A DNA stretch of 64,000 nucleotides, taken from NCBI GenBank assembly GCA_902729315.2, contig LR746264.1:7967878-8031877 (forward strand), written 5' to 3'. Positions 25,563 through 36,371 of this stretch are shown piece after piece. How positions within the stretch are numbered: position 1 is the first letter of the stretch; every line of letters starts with the position of its first letter. The notes beneath the pieces are model-generated. The model saw nothing but the letters and a program-made list of their open reading frames with translations, was not told where the DNA came from and ran no database searches. The position numbers and the translations under genes are program-made. This DNA comes from Spirodela intermedia. Its lineage: Eukaryota; Streptophyta; Magnoliopsida; Alismatales; Araceae.

Positions 25563-28100
25563 CGGAGATGGAGCACGCCAACGGGTAAACGCCTCCGTCG
25601 CCGTCGTCCTCTCTTCCCCGTGGAACTCAACCCAAGACTACAACGGATAGGGGTACTGATGGGCTCCCGCAGCCAATATACCAGGCCGAGTCTATTAATT
25701 TGGGCTCTATTAAAAATACGAAACGGACCCAGTTCAAGTCTCACTCTAGCCCATGCTCTGTAAACCCATAACCCTCCCCCCCCAACCTCGTGATGTTATT
25801 TGGGCCAAACGGGCCGGGCGATAATTTACTGATGTATCATTTTTCTACCATGTTTGGCATGACACGAGTACACTGGGGGCTGACCTTTACCATAAATCGT
25901 GCAGTCAAACCCCAACGATTGCTTAGAAGATTTTCCTCTAGGGCTCTCCCTAGTATCTATACAAGCCTTGCTTTTCCAAAGTCAACTGTTGAATCGCCTC
26001 GCGTGCCAGAGTCAACGTACTAGTAACTAACTTCCCGTTCCGAAAACTAGTGGTGGAGAGTCAACTTGCCCCTCGTAAAATCTACAAACATCACCACTCC
26101 ATTCGACGTGAAGAAAAAGTCTACGCGTTGAAAGCCCAGTCAACTAACGGATCCATTCTTTGTGTGACATAATATTCTCGAGGCCCCGATGATTTGCACC
26201 CACTCGAGAACAATATCGGATGAGTTTGTAAATCGTATTTTTATGGCAGCATACCGGATATTGTCGTCAAACTTAGCTCGTTGAGACATGTTTCAAAAGT
26301 TTGGACGAGAATATTTGCCTCTATCCCGTTGTTTAGCGGCACTGAACGAGTGCCTAAATCCCATGTATGCCGACTCTCCCTCCTGATTGACCCGTATAGC
26401 CGTATCTTGCTCACAAAACAGTCGGAAAGATAATCAGAAGGAGAAAGTCAAAGAGCCCACGATTAGCATATTCCTGAGAAAGTCCACGGGAACCAACGGT
26501 TGAAATTATTCTAAGGGAACGCATCGGAGAAGATTCTCTCGCCGCAAGAGCCATGCAGAAACGTGAGAACCCGGGAGGGGACCTCGTGGCGCGTTGGAGG
26601 GGACTGATCCGTCCCATTTGTTGCCACGACGTCCTCAACCCCCGTCGGGAGAATCTTTAGATACCTTGCTGCAGCGAGAAAGCTCCGTGGAAGCCGAGCT
26701 ATGCACCTGCCCCCCTCAAAACTCTACGTCTCAGAGAGAGAGAGAGAGAGAGACTGACACCGACGAGTGGGCCTTCTCTCTGGTTTCCTCGGTGTCCGTC
26801 TGCCGTGTCTCGGCAGACATAAAAAGAAGGCCACCTACCTAGTGCAACAGCATGTGGCGAGTTAATGGACAGAAGGCCTGCGGACGCGACGGACTCTGCC
26901 AACCCATCTGTGAAACCAAGTCTAACCGTCAAATTGACCATTTATTCGCCGGTCCTCTGCACCAGCTCCGGCGCCGCATCAAGGACGAGTTGATGAGCTC
27001 ACCTGCCTCCCAGTCCCCCGCATTCACGACGGATTAGAAACGCGGCAGCTCAGGGGCTCCTGTGACACCACTCCCAGGCAGTTCCCTCCCTCCGACGAGA
27101 AAGCTGGCCGCGCAGACGGGCCACGTGATCCCATGCCATGCCGGGAAAAGAAGCCGTCTCCACTTCCCTTCACGCGGGGCAAGCGCCCGCTGCCCCCTGG
27201 CTGAGGGACGGCACTGGCGCAGCACGCATAGTCTTCCCCTACCTGCGAAGGAGAACAATTTAAGCCTCTCTGAAGCTCCCTGTTCACGCCGAGTTGGCCG
27301 CTCAGAGGCTGCCTGGACATTTAAGTTACCCGGCCAAACTCCGGCGGGCTCTTCGCCCGGCGCCGCACGTCCGGGGCGAGCCACCGGGGCGTCGGCCATT
27401 GCCCAGATTTGCACAGTAGTAAATTCGTCGAGCAGATGCATTGCCAGCGTTGGATCGCTTCTCATCTCCACCTGGGGAAGAAGACTTTCGCCGCTGGAGG
27501 TGCTCCGGACTTGGGAATAAACAACTAGCTCCTCCCACGTGACCGGTGCTCCGGCGAGCCATCACCAGGCCTCGGCGTCTACGGCACTGACTGCGGGCGT
27601 AATTAATGACCGACCCAGCAAAATCCCCTCTGTAATCGGCCGCGACCGGGTTGACCCGCACTGGCCGCGGGTCAGGCGCGGTTCTCGACGGCACCAGATC
27701 GATCCTAATTTTCTTTTGATGATATCCAGGTGGCCATGTGCGCTTTTAGGTCTCTGAAAATCGTCTCCTCCAAGTCCAGCGCGGACTGACTCAGTGCTGG
27801 GCCGCCGATCCGAGAGTTGAATAGAGAAGAGGAGGTGGGGCCGAGCCGTCACAATGTGGTAAGACTAGAGACGGGCAAGTCGGCGAGTGGGGCAACCGGG
27901 GCTTACAGTTCATGCTTGGGACAACCGGCCGTGGGGCCCATATGTGACGTGGTCCAGATTTTCCGGTGCACGCGCGTGTGAAAGGGTATTTTGGACATTA
28001 TAAGGTGTATATATATCTGTATCTCTCTTCCGGTCACGCTATTATGATTGGGGGTATAAATGTCATTTAAGTCGGGAGGGCGACACCCGCATTAATGTTG
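25563..28100. other. Divergent intergenic region, ABCI6 / receptor-kinase gene
   Basis: Holds the ABCI6 promoter and distal upstream DNA of the LRR receptor kinase. A short (AG)n run lies at about 26,732-26,753. CACGTG occurs near 27,122 and 27,535. GC-rich open frames at 27.0-27.7 kb overlap on both strands and resemble no family I know. Apart from the TTGACT cluster I see nothing else. Confidence 0.45.
25904..26144. promoter_or_regulatory. Cluster of five W-box (TTGACT) motifs
   Basis: AGTCAA (TTGACT on the minus strand) begins at about 25903, 25980, 26010, 26059 and 26138. Five copies of this 6-mer in 240 bp, all in the same orientation, are well above chance. TTGACC/T is the core bound by WRKY factors. 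The cluster lies 340-580 bp upstream of the ABCI6 start codon. Whether it serves ABCI6 or the distant receptor kinase is unknown. Confidence 0.55.
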
Positions 28101-29665
28101 GCCTTCCAGCTAAGGCAGGCGGTTGGTGTTTGGCTGCCCAATAGCGTTGTAGTCGCTCTCCTTCCTCTCCTCCTGACCGCGCTCCCTTCGTTGATGGTGT
28201 GTTACTGTGTGAGTTCAGAAAGGTTCGAGGTCGTGGATCTCGCCGTTCCGGCGAGCTAGGGGTAGCCGATACGGGGGGGAGAGGAAGAGAGTTTGAGATT
28301 AGTGGCGACGGGGTGGTAGTGGTAGTAGTGCTGATGTTTCCCGGGGAGGGGGTGTGAGGAGAGGAGAGGGGGGGTGTTTATCCCAGGGTTTCGGAGGCTG
28401 CGGCGGTGTCCTGGGCTCTTGCTGCGAATAGTACTGGTATCTCTGGATTTTGGGGGATTGGTGGGAAGCTCGAGATAACGCCGAGTGTAGGCGCTGGAAC
28501 TCCCGGAGGAACCGTGGGTTTGGAGGTGGAATCATGGGTTGGTCCCGTGACGCGGTCTCAGCTGTATCTCCAGTTCGGGACAGTCGGAGAGGATGGAGCT
28601 CGCGTAAGAAGGCCGGCGAATTTTGAGTGGGGGAGGGAGCTGATCAGGTAAGCCCTTCCTTTCCCGTTTCCTCTCTCGCTTCTTCGTCCACTGTTCAATG
28701 CCTGTCTTCTGTGATGTCTTCTCGAGAGAAATCTCGAACCTGTGTGATAACACCGATCTCCCGGCTCTATTTGCGGTCACCACATGGCCTCTACGTGTCA
28801 TCCCTTCGCAAAACGCATGCGAGCTGGAAATTTTGTTCACTTCAGTCGACATAGGATCGAAGCCACCGCGATTGCGGGGATTAGGTGTTGAGAACACTTT
28901 ACTCCCTCGCTCCAAGATTTCCCCCAAGTTATGGAAACCACCATCCCTGAGTGGACCCGGCTTATAGTGCGCTACTGTTTCCGGATTGTTTGTATTCTCT
29001 TGGTGTCCTCTTAACTTGTGTGCTGCTTGCGCGTGTTATCCTGTTCTGTTTCTTCATCCTTTCTGTGGTGCGGGAGCCACCTTCGCGAGCTTTCCCTCTG
29101 AGGCGTCTTCTTTGGGTAGAGGAGGAATCCTCGTGGTAATCTCCGTGCTGCTTCGTGTGCCCTGTAGCTTTTTCTTTCTTTTGGTTGCCAACCCCTTTTC
29201 GCGAGCTTGTTTCGGGAAAGCACACAGTTCAAGCGCTTCTCGCCATTAGCGTGAGCTTCACGAAAGAAGGGGGGGGGGTTGTATGCTGGGGAGAGCTTTG
29301 GGAATTATTCCGACATTTTCTCTTTGTGTATCTTTTCTTTTCTCTTTGTTTTGTAGGGTTCCTTTTTCTTTGACCCCGAGTCTTTCCTGGAGCGGATTAT
29401 CTTTCTTCTGGTATAATGCCTCATGGGTAGTCCCGTATTGTTCCGTTCCTGCTACAAATGAAGTAGGAATGGAACTTTCCTACCCAAAGCTGTGTCCTCT
29501 CTTTTCTACAGCTCATGCTTCGATTCCTCGTCCAAGTTGTAACTGGTTCTGATGACGTCTACCCTTCATCTGTCAATTGCCGCAGAGAGCGGAAGGACTA
29601 TCGAGGGTGACAACGCCTGCAAGTTCACCTTCCTTTCTGCAAGCCTCTTGCTGGAAGGCTGCCCG
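28101..29665 (+). other. Long 5' leader with probable leader intron
   Basis: GC-rich DNA up to a strong donor (CAG followed by GTAAGC) at 28648, then T-rich sequence typical of a plant intron. Candidate acceptors are TTTCTACAG ending at 29511 and GCCGCAG ending at 29585. With the second acceptor the first ATG reached is the MDHSKL start at 29666. With the first acceptor two upstream ATGs precede it: a short uORF at 29514 and an in-frame 38-residue extension from 29552. A leader intron is common in this kinase family. Confidence 0.5.
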
Positions 29666-32206
29666 ATGGATCACTCAAAGCTCGGTTGCCCAACTTCCCT
29701 CCTGTGTGTTTGCCTCTTACTCCTACTATGCCTCCTCATTTCCACAACTGCTGATCTGAACTCCGATCGGGAAGCTCTCCTCTCCTTTTCTGCTTCGGTG
29801 CCCCACAGGCGTAAAATCAATTGGAATGCTAATTCCTCTATCTGCTCCTCATGGGTTGGAGTCACTTGCACTGCCGATGGCACCCGCGTCCTTGCCCTCC
29901 GGCTTCCAGGTATCGGGCTCGTGGGGTCCATCCCAGATAGCACACTCGGCAAGCTCGATGCCCTACAGATCCTGAGCCTTCGTTCGAACCGCCTTTCCGG
30001 GAGGCCCCCTTCTGATATCTTATCAATCCCTTCCCTTCGCTATCTCTACCTTCACCGTAACAATTTCTCTGGAGGTCTTCCCACACGCCTCCCATCTGGT
30101 CTCATTGTCCTGGATCTTTCCTCCAACTCCTTCACCGGACAAATCCCTCCTGCGTTTCGAAATCTCACCAATCTCAAGGGACTCAGCCTTCAGAATAACT
30201 CCCTCTCTGGCCCTGTCCCCGACCTTAGTCTTCCGAATTTGGGGCGCTTGAATTTGAGCTATAACAACCTCACTGGTTCTGTCCCTTTCTCGCTTCAAAA
30301 ATTCCCGAACACGTCATTCACAGGGAACCCATTCTTGTGCGGCACCCCTTTAGCTCAGTGCATCGCAACGCTGCCTTCTCCTTCACCTTCGCCGTTCACC
30401 CCTCCATTGCTTACTCCTCCCACACTGTCGATCCCTCAAGAGAAGCACGCAAAGAAGAAGCTTACAACTGGTGCCATAATTGCGATCGGTGCTGGAGGGT
30501 TGGCGGTGCTCCTGTTGCTCGCAGCCACACTTGTGGTGTGCCTCCTGAAGAGGAGGAAAACCCAGGCGCAAGGAAGCAGATCGGTGAAAGGGAAGGCTTC
30601 CAGCGGTAGAGGGAGTGAGAAACCGAAGGAGGAGTTCAGTAGCGGTGCTCAGGAGGCCGAGAGGAATAAATTGGTGTTCTTCGAGGGTTGTGCTTACAAT
30701 TTTGACTTGGAAGACCTCCTGAGGGCTTCTGCTGAAGTTCTTGGCAAGGGGAGCTATGGAACCGCGTACAAGGCTGTCCTCGAAGAGGGCACGATAGTCG
30801 TTGTGAAAAGGTTGAAGGAGATGATCGCGGGAAAGAGAGAGTTCGAACAGCAGATGGAAGTCATCGGACAACTTGGACAGCACCAGCATGTTGCTCCGCT
30901 TCGCGCATACTATTACTCTAAGGATGAGAAACTCCTAGTTTACGATTATGTTCCAAATGGGAGCTTTTTCACTCTTCTGCATGGTACGTTGACCCAGACC
31001 TTCACTCGTTCTCTTTTCATTCCAAGTCCTCCTTTTCTGTCTGAGGCGGTGTATTGCACGAATCTTTACTCAAATTTTATTGGACTCTTTCTCCGGAGTA
31101 TTCATCGATGCCTCAAACCCGATGACTTATTGATCTCAATCTACCTGTGCTGTCTGACGGAACGTCCTCCAGAATTTTTGTATGAAAATCGTCAATGTAG
31201 CAGAGCTGGCATAAATAAGTTTGTTCGATCAAATAAGCCTGTCTGTAGGAAATCTTGTTCCTTACGAAAAGATATGCCGCTCTTCTTCCTTATACGTGGT
31301 CCTTTTTTAAATGTGTTGTCGATAATAATTATGTTGCTGATAGAATTTAATTATCCAGTCATTTAATCCCCGAGCATCTGTTTGCATCCTCTCCTGTTTT
31401 CCCCATTTTGTTCAAACCTCATTGACTTATTTCCTGTCATCGGATATTCCCAGTCTTCATCTCGCTGTCTTTTTTTGTTTGTTCCATTCTTTTAAATGCA
31501 TCCTTTAGAAAGGAAGAATCACTTGATCTTCACCATCCCCCCCTGTTGCCTCTTGAAAACGACCTGTGCAGGAAACAGAAACACGGGAGGAAGCAGGACC
31601 CCGCTAGACTGGGACTCCAGGGTGAAGATCTTGCTGGGGGCCGCCCGCGGCTTGGCCCACATCCACTCTGAGGGAGGCGGGAAGCTCACCCATGGGAACA
31701 TCAAATCCTCGAACATCCTTCTCTCGGTGGACTTGGAGGCCTACGTCGCGGACTTCGGCTTGGCCCCCCTGATGAACTTCCCAGCGACGCCCTCGCGAGC
31801 CCTCGCCGGCTACCGCGCGCCAGAGGCCATCGAAACCAGAAGATTCACCCAGAAATCCGACGTCTACAGCTTCGGCGTCCTCCTCCTGGAGATGCTCACA
31901 GGGAAGGCCCCGCTCCCGTCCCCCGGCAACGAGGACATCGTCGACCTGCCGAGGTGGGTTCAGTCGGTCGTCAGGGAGGAGTGGACGGCTGAGGTGTTCG
32001 ACGTTGAGCTGATGAGGCACGAGAACATCGAGGAGGAGATGGTCCAGATGCTCCAGATTGCCATGGCATGCGTCGCCAGAGTCCCTGACCAGCGCCCGAA
32101 GATGGACGAGGTGGTCAAAATGATCGAGGAGATCAGGCAGCCCGACTCCGGCCCCCGCCCCTCCTCGGAGGACAAGTCGAAGGACTCCCGCGCACCGACG
32201 CCGTGA
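29666..32206 (+). CDS. Probable inactive LRR receptor kinase (At5g58300-like)
   Basis: LRR III-type receptor-like kinase of the plasma membrane. Two exons, 29666-30983 and 31572-32206, joined in phase inside the kinase domain after LLHG, give 650 residues. Order: signal peptide (1-29), LRR N-cap with SSWVGVTC, about five LRRs (80-215), Pro/Ser-rich juxtamembrane, transmembrane segment (268-294), kinase (about 350-625). The glycine loop is GKGSYG (360-365) and the ATP lysine is Lys381 in VVVKR. The catalytic loop reads HGNIKSSN (480-487) instead of HRD...N, so the base aspartate is replaced by Asn482. DFG is kept (500-502). This fits the atypical or inactive kinases of the group, which are thought to signal by scaffolding. 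The retained intron region (30984-31571) keeps one frame open for a while, but its translation is not kinase-like. MDHSKL is preferred as start because it leads straight into the signal peptide. Confidence 0.93.
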
Positions 32207-35007
32207 GCCAGCCTCGGCGGCAGGTTGCAATGGCCGGCGGGGTCTGCGGAAGGCACGCCCTGTGCCTTTCTGTGTGGTTCGTTCTTTTTTCGTACCGAAT
32301 GGGCCTGTGATTGCTTGTAGAGACCTCTAATTTCTTCTGTACTCATAATTCGATTGACGGACTTCCCAGCCATCTCGGCCTCGTCTTCAATGTTCCTGAC
32401 CTGCCCGATCTCGGCCCAAATCAATCTGGACTGCCTCGTGCCAATAAGAAATTTATCGAAGAAGAACGAGAAACACCCATTTATTGATTCGTTTGGTAAT
32501 CAGCGATTGATCGTAAGAAGTTCGGAAGCGTCGACGGTTCGACGAAAGTTCGTTTTGCTTGTTATCTTGGCGCCCTGGTGATATCACCACCCGTTCTTTC
32601 GGCGGACCGTTGCGGCGTTGATGTGTGTGTTTCGGGCTGTCCTGTGCGATTCAGGCAAGCGCAGCGCCTCCTACTGCGTTGTTAAGTCAGCAGCAACGGT
32701 CGCCTTCTGTGAACGGCCGCTGGAGTCGACGCCGTCCGCCGGCCGCCGCCATGGTGCGGGGGTGGGCTCTGCGGCTGAGCGGGCACGTAATCGCCGGTTG
32801 GTCGCAGCCCGACGGCGCCCTCGGAGCCCAAAGCAGCATTAATGGCGGCACAGAGCGACCCAAAACGGCATATCTCTACAGAAGGACCGCGCGGCGTTAC
32901 CGAGTACTGTCGTCGCCAAGGAAACTGTGGAGGACGAGGAGAACAGGAAGCTTGGTTGACAAGCAAAGGGCCTTGGACTTCCCTCCGTCACCGTCTCTTC
33001 TTCTCCACCCCTACCCCCATCTAATCCTCCTACCAACCCACATAAAATCAAGTCTCACTCGCCTCTCTCCGGATCTTGGTGGGGACGACGAGCGGCGACG
33101 ACGGTGACGCGCTCTCAGGGTTGACCGAAGGCTGTGGGCTCGTCGTGGAAGCGTGGGGGCCACACGTGCCGATCCGATGGCAGATTTTTTTACCGTCTTT
33201 TGGGAACCAGAGGTAAGGAGTCTGAAGAAAAACTTGGGGTGCAAGAGTGATGAGATCGGCGCCGGTGACATCGACGGAGGGGGCGGTCTGTTCTTGGGAT
33301 GCAAGACTTCCGCCGACGGTGACTGCCTCCGTCGACATCAGACGTATGGCTTCCGTCTGAACCATAATTATCAATGAACAAGATCGTCTTCCTTGCAGTC
33401 CCTTGAAATAATTCGATAAAAAACTTCAGCCTTTTCTTGCGTAGATGGTCGCGAATGGATCTATCTATACAGCTGGGGACGCCCCCGCTTCTTTCCTAAT
33501 CGCCGCCATGCCGCTACTGTTGACCGCGTCGGAAAGCTCGGCGACACAGTTTGCGGATCCTCTAACGACCATCGGATTTACGGCGGCGGCGGCGGGGAAA
33601 GAGGACCCTCCTCGTCTCCTCTCCCACCCGTACTCCACTCGATAATTAAGGAATACGTGAGTCACACGGGGAACGCACGGGCGCACGTGGGAGTGGTGGG
33701 CTTTCCACGTTTCGGTGCCGGATGGTGTGGCGGCTTCGTACGTGCCCCGCGCTCACGTGGAAGCGTGGGCTCGGCTTTAATGCCGGTCGGACGGTGCTCC
33801 AGCTACTCAAGTCGACGATTTTCTTTTTTCGAAGACTATAAAATCATATTCGAATAACCAAAATTGCTAACTCTCAGACATAAACGATCATTCTTTTTGC
33901 TTCCTCTTTACAGCACCGAATAAAACTTTGGTAAAATCGTATCATAATTAATTATTACCCATTTCGTCGCCTCTTAGCGTTCTCACGTCGACCGACGGCC
34001 TGCATCTCGACGTGTCCATTTTTTGATTCTAAAGACGAAGGTCGGTCGGTTGGCGGCGAAAGCAGGTGGCGCCTCCACTGAACTTTCACACAGTCCGTAG
34101 CAAGCGAGACTGATGGGCGGCGCTAACACCGGGCGGCAGCCCCGCAGTACCGAGACGACAAGAACGCACGGCAGCAGCCCCGACTTAGCCAGCCCCACGG
34201 CGACGGCGGGCGCGGGCCGGCCCCGCCGGGCGTCGCCGTAATCCGCAAGTCTTCCCGGCTGGGGCCCGTCCTCGACGTATACATGTCTGGCTCGAGGGAA
34301 AGTACGGTGCTGCCCCGGTCCGACTCCCTCGGCTGACATCCGACGCCCTCTGCGCCTCCCTACCCCCGCGCGAAACGTTCCGCCGGTGGTGGTGGAAGAG
34401 CGAGGTCAGGGAGGGCAGTTGGGTCAATCGGAGAGCGGTCCGCTGAGCTTACGTACGAGAATGCTGTCGGGAAGGAGGGTGGGGGGTAGCAGTATGATCT
34501 TCGAAATATCTCCTGATTTACCCATGGAATACCCCAGGGGATGGAGGGAATCGGTAGAATAAATGATCTGGTTACCTCGTCCGAAGCTGTGTTGGCGCGG
34601 AGGCGGCTGGCCTGAGGGGCTCGCCGGCCGCGCCACCGCGCACCGCCGGAGGCGGCGAGGCTGCCTCGGGGCAGATGCTGACAACGACGGATCATGGGCC
34701 TGACCCCTCCGCCCGCGCCGCCTGGGAGGACCAACGCGGCCGGCCGGTTTATGACCGTTCAGCCCCTCATTCTTTTCCACGTACTAGTGGAAGAGAAGCA
34801 GAATAAAGAAGGGTGAGGCGCAGAGCAGGATGGGTCAGGTGGGTTCTGAGACGTCGCAGCCGTAACGACTTCCCCGTCCGGCTGCGCTGCCCGGTGGAAT
34901 TTCCTCCGAGGCGGCGGCGGCGGCGGCTGAGGTGGGGGCGGGGGACGGCGGAATGTGAGGAGTGACGGACAGTTTGGTAATAGTACTCGTGGAGGGCATA
35001 CATTTAT
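32207..35007. other. Intergenic region upstream of the CRF-like gene
   Basis: 3' flank of the receptor kinase followed by long promoter DNA. Two CACGTG motifs lie at 33684-33689 and 33754-33759. Open frames at 32.6-33.1 kb and 34.0-34.8 kb are GC-rich and overlap on opposite strands without a recognisable domain, so they are not called as genes. Confidence 0.45.
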
Positions 35008-35014
35008 TATAAAT
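35008..35014 (+). promoter_or_regulatory. Candidate TATA box of the CRF-like gene
   Basis: TATAAAT followed by a pyrimidine-rich stretch, 530 bp before the start codon. From about 35,040 to 35,543 the plus strand has no ATG, as expected of a long uORF-free leader. This also supports the first ATG at 35544 as the start. Confidence 0.5.
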
Positions 35015-35543
35015 CCCCCCACTACCACCCTGTCCCCCTCGTTTCTCACCTTTGTACATTCTCTTCTCCCCCCATTCATCCTCCCCCTCTTCCCCTCCCA
35101 ACCGCCGCGCCGCCGAATCCCCTCCGCTCAGTCCTTCCCTCTTCCTCCTCACTCCTCCCTGGTGAAGGTTAGAGCAAAAACCCTAAACCCCTCCTCATAG
35201 GTTTCTCAACTGGTGCCCGACCAGGCGGGAAGGAGAAGCCTGAGAAGGCCTTTTTTGATCCTGTTCTCTCTGTTTCTCGTGCATCTTCTTCCTCTTTGTA
35301 GAAACAAAGGGGGGAGGAGCTCCAGAAAGGGGGATCCCGTGGGGGAATCATAAATAAGGATCGATCCTCCGTCCTAGCAAGCTTATTCTTGAGAATCTCT
35401 GCTTCTCGATCAGATTCCGCCATACCCGACTCTGGTGGAATCTTTCTGTTGTTAAGCATCTCCCCCTTCTCCTGCTAGTTTCCCCCGCCGAGGTTTATCG
35501 CGACTGGCGGCACTCTGCCCAGGAACTCATTGGCTCCCTGGCC

Positions 35544-36371
35544 ATGTCCTGGGAGCTCGCTGATCACCCCCGCGGCAAGTTCGCCTCCGGGATGGCATCC
35601 GTGAAGTACTCAGAGCACTTCCTCTGCACGAGGACGACGACTTCGGCAAGACACAGAGGGGGGCGGCGGGAAGGCTGGGACGAGTTCGCACCCTCTCGGC
35701 GAAGGATCGTGCGGGTCTTCTTCACCGACGAGGATGCGACGGACTCTTCCTCCAGCGACGAGGAAGACGCCGGAGGCTCCGTTCACCGCCTGAGAGTGAA
35801 GAGATACGTCACGGAGATCGACGTAAACGTGGTCGCCAGCCAGCGCCGCAGGAAAGCTGTGTCTTCTACTAGGACGGGGCCCAAGGACACCGTAGGGTCC
35901 CGCCGGAAGAGCTTCAGGGGCGTGCGGCGGCGACCCTGGGGCAGATGGGCGGCGGAGATCCGTGACCCAGTTCAGCGGAAGCGGTTGTGGTTGGGTACCT
36001 TCGACACGGCGGAGGAAGCGGCGACCGTCTACGACAGCGCGGCCCTGCGGCTGCAGGGGGCCAACGCGGTGACCAACTTTCCGGCGGCCGAGGGGGCCCC
36101 CGGCGGCGCCCCGGCTAACGGCCAGGCCGGCAAAGCCGACTCGTCGCCCTGCTTCTCGTCATCCTACTCCTCCCCGACTTCCGTCCTCCGCTTCAACGAC
36201 TCCCCATTCGATAGCTTCGATTTCAGCGACCTCGGCGCCTTGGGCCCCAGCGTAGAGTCCCCCTTCACGCTCGCGGACCTCCACCTCCCCAAGCGTTACT
36301 GCTGGGAAGAAGACGACTTCGCCGTGTTCGACGCCGCCGATTTCTCCCTTGAACCCGTCGTCACTCTCTAG
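35544..36371 (+). CDS. AP2/ERF transcription factor, cytokinin response factor type (ERF group VI)
   Basis: Nuclear transcription factor of the CRF clade. Single exon, 275 residues. The CRF motif lies at about residues 52-75 ([20 protein letters not shown] followed by DEED). The AP2/ERF domain is at 124-181, beginning [19 protein letters not shown] and ending [11 protein letters not shown]-terminal SPTSVL (210-215) is the putative MAP-kinase site typical of group VI. The acidic, Phe-rich tail ([28 protein letters not shown]) is a likely activation region. CRFs act downstream of cytokinin two-component signalling. The conserved family N-terminus begins near VKYSEH, so Met17 (35592) is an alternative start, but the leader contains no ATG before 35544. 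Confidence 0.95.
   Translation: MSWELADHPRGKFASGMASVKYSEHFLCTRTTTSARHRGGRREGWDEFAPSRRRIVRVFFTDEDATDSSSSDEEDAGGSVHRLRVKRYVTEIDVNVVASQRRRKAVSSTRTGPKDTVGSRRKSFRGVRRRPWGRWAAEIRDPVQRKRLWLGTFDTAEEAATVYDSAALRLQGANAVTNFPAAEGAPGGAPANGQAGKADSSPCFSSSYSSPTSVLRFNDSPFDSFDFSDLGALGPSVESPFTLADLHLPKRYCWEEDDFAVFDAADFSLEPVVTL

Noticed and set aside
27024-27694. Mutually overlapping frames of 98-152 codons on both strands
   Set aside because: No domain, no clear start context, and mirrored openness from GC richness.
29552-31366. Reading the receptor kinase as a single 604-codon ORF
   Set aside because: After LLHG the frame runs into intron sequence. The kinase domain continues only after the acceptor at 31571.
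32625-33107. 160-codon plus-strand frame downstream of the receptor kinase
   Set aside because: GC-rich, no domain, and the opposite strand is equally open.
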